A DNA stretch of 14,337 nucleotides, taken from NCBI GenBank assembly GCA_900557635.1, contig USTB01000005.1, positions 1 through 14,337 of the forward strand, in the 5' to 3' direction. Shown here one piece after another: positions 12,304 through 14,337 of this stretch. The position numbers and the translations under genes are program-made. This DNA is from an uncultured Eubacteriales bacterium. Its GTDB lineage: Bacteria; Bacillota_A; Clostridia; Oscillospirales; CAG-272. Within the stretch, counting starts at the first letter, position 1; every line of letters starts with the position of its first letter. The notes under the pieces were generated by a model. That model made no database searches. It was not told where the DNA came from and worked only from the letters and a program-made list of their open reading frames with translations.

Positions 12304-13629
12304 TCAGCGGTACATTGCCATATAAGGTCCGTGCGCCTCGATGAGATCGTCCACCATATGCGCCATATCGTCGATGGACAGCTCGGCGGCGGTGTGCGGT
12401 TCGAGCATGACTGCGCGGAGGATGTCCTCACGCCGACGGGTGCGCGCCGCCTCGATCGTCAGAAGCTGGGTGTTGATGTTGGTCATGTTCATTGCCGCAA
12501 GGACGGGCGGCAGATGCCCGATATAGGTGGGATGACAGCCCATGCCGTCGATCAGACAGGGCACCTCCACGCACGCCTGCTCGGGAAAATCCTCGATCAG
12601 ATGTCCGGTGTTCAGTACATTGCCGCCGATTTTGACAGGATTTCCGGTACAGACCGCCTCCATGATGTAGGACGCGTATTCGTGGGAGCGGGTGTGATCG
12701 AGACGGGGGTCGTTCAGGAGCTTTTTGCTCAGAGATTTCCAGTTCTCGATCTGATTCACACAGCGGCGGGGATATTCGTCGAGAGGGATGCCGTAGCGCT
12801 CGATCAGCTCGGGATATTTGGACTTGATGTAGAAGCAGTTGTACTCGGCGTTGTGCTCGCTGGATTCGGTGCAGTAGTAGCCGAGCTTGTCGATGTAATC
12901 GAATCGGATCATGTCGCCGTGCTTCCCGTTTGCATTTTTCTCCTTGGCGCGGCGGCGGATCTCGGGGTACAGGTCGTTTCCGTCCCGATCGCGGATCTCA
13001 AGCAACCACGCCATGTGGTTGATACCCGCGATCAGCTCACGACGTCCCTCCAGCTTGTCCTCCATGCCCACGCCCCGAAGCAGACACTCCGAGCAGGTCT
13101 GCACGCTGTGGCACAAACCGATGGTTCGGATGGGCGTATAGCGCTGAAGATAAGCCGTCAGCATCGCCATGGGATTGGTATAGTTGAGCAGGAGCGCATC
13201 GGGGCACACCTCTTCCATGTCATGCGTGAATTCCTCCAAGACCGGGATGGTGCGGAGCGCGCGCATAATGCCGCCGATGCCGAGGGTATCCGCAATGGTC
13301 TGACGCAGACCGTATTTCTTGGGGATCTCAAAATCGGTCACCGTGCACGGCTCGTACCCGCCGATCTGCACGGTATTGATCACAAACGAAGCCCCGCGCA
13401 GAGCTGCCCTTCGGTTCTCCTCGCCGAGGTATGCGGAAATGCGCGCCCTGCCCGCATTGACGTTATCGTTGATGGTGGAAAGAATGCGCAGGCTCTGATC
13501 CAGCCGTTCGCCGTTGATGTCATACAGTGCGATCTCGCACTCGCGCAGAGCGGGGGTACACATGACGTCGCCCAGCACATTGCGGGCAAACACCGTACTG
13601 CCCGCGCCCAAAAGTGTAATTTTCAGCAT
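12304..13629 (-). CDS. melA: GH4 alpha-galactosidase (MelA type), NAD+ and Mn2+ dependent
   Basis: A 441-residue cytoplasmic enzyme of glycoside hydrolase family 4, close in length to E. coli MelA (451). The N-terminus ITLLGAGSTVFARN is the Rossmann NAD+ site. GGYEPCTVTDFEIPKKYGL, QTIADTLGIGGIMRALRTIP, LNYTNPMAM, GLCHSVQ and GINHMAW follow in the MelA order, and TESSEHNAEYN and DEYPRRCV also match. Cys173 and His205 are the likely Mn2+ ligands. Family 4 uses NAD+ for a redox-assisted elimination rather than two carboxylates, and MelA releases galactose from melibiose or raffinose-type sugars. Other family 4 members act on glucosides, galacturonides or 6-phospho sugars; the CHSVQ and TVTDFE stretches favour alpha-galactosidase. 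AAGGAG lies 5 nt before the ATG at 13629. The gap to the upstream acetyltransferase is 58 nt with no clear promoter, so it is probably in that operon. Confidence 0.9.
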   Translation of the reverse strand: MLKITLLGAGSTVFARNVLGDVMCTPALRECEIALYDINGERLDQSLRILSTINDNVNAGRARISAYLGEENRRAALRGASFVINTVQIGGYEPCTVTDFEIPKKYGLRQTIADTLGIGGIMRALRTIPVLEEFTHDMEEVCPDALLLNYTNPMAMLTAYLQRYTPIRTIGLCHSVQTCSECLLRGVGMEDKLEGRRELIAGINHMAWLLEIRDRDGNDLYPEIRRRAKEKNANGKHGDMIRFDYIDKLGYYCTESSEHNAEYNCFYIKSKYPELIERYGIPLDEYPRRCVNQIENWKSLSKKLLNDPRLDHTRSHEYASYIMEAVCTGNPVKIGGNVLNTGHLIEDFPEQACVEVPCLIDGMGCHPTYIGHLPPVLAAMNMTNINTQLLTIEAARTRRREDILRAVMLEPHTAAELSIDDMAHMVDDLIEAHGPYMAMYR

Positions 13630-13687
13630 AAATTCTCCTTTTGTTTCTCTATAATTCTGTCTTTTGTCTGCGGCACGCTTCGCCAAA

Positions 13688-14170
13688 TCAGAGAATCTGC
13701 TCCATACCGATCCTCTGCACCCGCATACCGATGGATTCATAAAAGCGGACGGCACTCGTATTATCCGCCCACACGTTCAGCGTCACGTTGTAACAGCCGC
13801 TTTCCTTGGCGAACGTAAGCACATGACGGTAAAGCTCCGTGCCGATGTGCCTGCCGCGAAATGCCTCGTCCACGCACAGATCGTCGATATACAGGCTTTT
13901 CACATCGGTCATACTGCTCTCTGGCGGAAACTGACGGAAAACGCAGAACGCATAGCCCGCGATCCTTTCTCCCGCGTCATACACGAACACCGGCGAGCCG
14001 TCATCGTGCAGGATCTTTTTCAGGGCTTTCTCGTCGTACTTCCGCGCCCCTTTTTTGAACAGATCGGGACGGGCATCGCTGTGTACGCGGTGCACCTGAT
14101 ACAAAAGCGCGCCGATCTGCGGGATGTCGCGCTCCTCGGCTCTTCGGATGACTGCCTCTCCCGTTTGCAT
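13688..14170 (-). CDS. GNAT-family N-acetyltransferase
   Basis: A 160-residue single-domain GNAT protein. VIRRAEERDIPQIGALL is the usual first strand and helix. VFVYDAGERIAGYAFCVF is the strand 2-3 hairpin, and SLYIDDLCVDEAFRGRHIGTEL is strand 4 with the acetyl-CoA pyrophosphate loop, where RGRHIG has His in place of the first Gly of the common RxxGxG. NVTLNVWADNTSAVRFYESIGM is the typical end. The acceptor cannot be told from sequence; RimI-like protein or small-molecule acetylation are both possible. The ATG at 14170 has GAGG 6 nt upstream. An in-frame GTG at 14182 with AAGGA upstream would add four residues and is almost as good. It lies 44 nt after the stop of the partial upstream gene and 58 nt before the alpha-galactosidase gene. 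Confidence 0.9.
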   Translation of the reverse strand: MQTGEAVIRRAEERDIPQIGALLYQVHRVHSDARPDLFKKGARKYDEKALKKILHDDGSPVFVYDAGERIAGYAFCVFRQFPPESSMTDVKSLYIDDLCVDEAFRGRHIGTELYRHVLTFAKESGCYNVTLNVWADNTSAVRFYESIGMRVQRIGMEQIL

Positions 14171-14214
14171 GCTTTTCCTCACTTACTTCCTTTTTTCAAT
14201 GTGGTGCGGACGGC

Positions 14215-14337
14215 TCACGTCTTGATATCCACATTATAGATCCCGTAGCCCGCGTCGTTTCTTACGGTCTCAATGACGAACGTGACCGCACGGTCTCCGA
14301 CCGTGGTTACGACGGTCAGCTCATAGCGGGGGCCTCC
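14215..14337 (-). CDS. C-terminal fragment of an unrecognised protein
   Basis: The minus-strand frame ending at a TGA at 14217-14215 is open to the right edge and encodes the last 40 residues of a protein. The sequence runs RYELTVVTTVGDRAVTFVIE, then TVRNDAGYGIYNVDIKT, an alternating hydrophobic pattern that suggests beta-strands. Codon use resembles the neighbours. No family is recognised from so short a piece. It lies 44 nt upstream of the acetyltransferase gene on the same strand and is probably in the same operon. The N-terminus lies outside the window. Confidence 0.6.
   Translation of the reverse strand, partial: GGPRYELTVVTTVGDRAVTFVIETVRNDAGYGIYNVDIKT

Noticed and set aside
12024..12325. 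Several short plus-strand ORFs in the GC-rich intergenic block
   Set aside because: They overlap in different frames, are Arg/Pro/Ala-rich, lack ribosome binding sites, and cross the hairpins and terminator.
13630..13755. In-frame N-terminal extension of the GH4 gene
   Set aside because: It would overlap the acetyltransferase gene and place about 42 residues before the Rossmann motif, where family 4 enzymes start almost directly with it. AAGGAG precedes the ATG at 13629.
12331..13818. Plus-strand ORF of 495 codons opposite the GH4 gene
   Set aside because: It is antisense to a clear enzyme gene along its length, and no protein motif is visible. Long antisense frames are common in GC-rich coding DNA.
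1..14337. CRISPR array, tRNA, rRNA, insertion sequence or prophage genes
   Set aside because: No regularly spaced repeats, no tRNA-like cloverleaf, no rRNA-like stretch and no transposase or integrase motif was seen on either strand.

Overview
The window reads as chromosomal DNA of a spore-forming, gut-type Clostridia bacterium, probably Oscillospirales-like. The support is a yunB sporulation gene, consensus sigma-A promoters, strong AAGGAG-type ribosome binding sites, lipoproteins with clostridial-style tails, and CTGC/GGC-rich codon use. No rRNA, tRNA, CRISPR array, phage gene or transposase is visible.

Layout from left to right. (1) 1-748, minus: the N-terminal part of a secreted protein with a CBM9/DOMON-like fold, behind an extended -10 promoter. 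(2) 906-3488, minus: a compact zinc/cadmium resistance operon. An ArsR/SmtB sensor with a full alpha-5 zinc site is followed by a stand-alone HMA metallochaperone and, with a 4-nt overlap, a P1B-2 ATPase without its own N-terminal metal-binding domain. A consensus promoter and a 12-2-12 inverted repeat lie upstream. (3) 3625-4299, plus: yunB. (4) 4364-8212, plus: a two-gene unit with a GH92 alpha-mannosidase lacking a signal peptide and a right-handed beta-helix lipoprotein, closed by a bidirectional terminator. (5) 8220-11948, minus: an ECF-type sigma factor fused to a transmembrane segment and a large predicted extracellular domain, a 70-codon ORF overlapping its start, and downstream a two-repeat lipoprotein. 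A shared 33-bp element, 26/33 identical, stands before the small ORF and before the lipoprotein gene and has the geometry of an ECF promoter. (6) 11949-12303: no convincing coding sequence, but a GC-rich region that folds on the plus strand into a four-way junction with a possible pseudoknot and ends in a terminator hairpin plus T-run. This is an unrecognised candidate ncRNA. (7) 12304-14337, minus: a GH4 alpha-galactosidase (MelA type), a GNAT acetyltransferase and the C-terminal end of an unrecognised protein, probably co-transcribed.

Functionally the window combines metal export, carbohydrate use (GH92, GH4, beta-helix and CBM9-like proteins) and an apparently self-contained envelope-signalling module. 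The two items most worth testing are that module (tethered sigma factor, small ORF, lipoprotein, shared promoter element) and the structured RNA next to it. All function calls come from reading motifs by eye; no database search was run.
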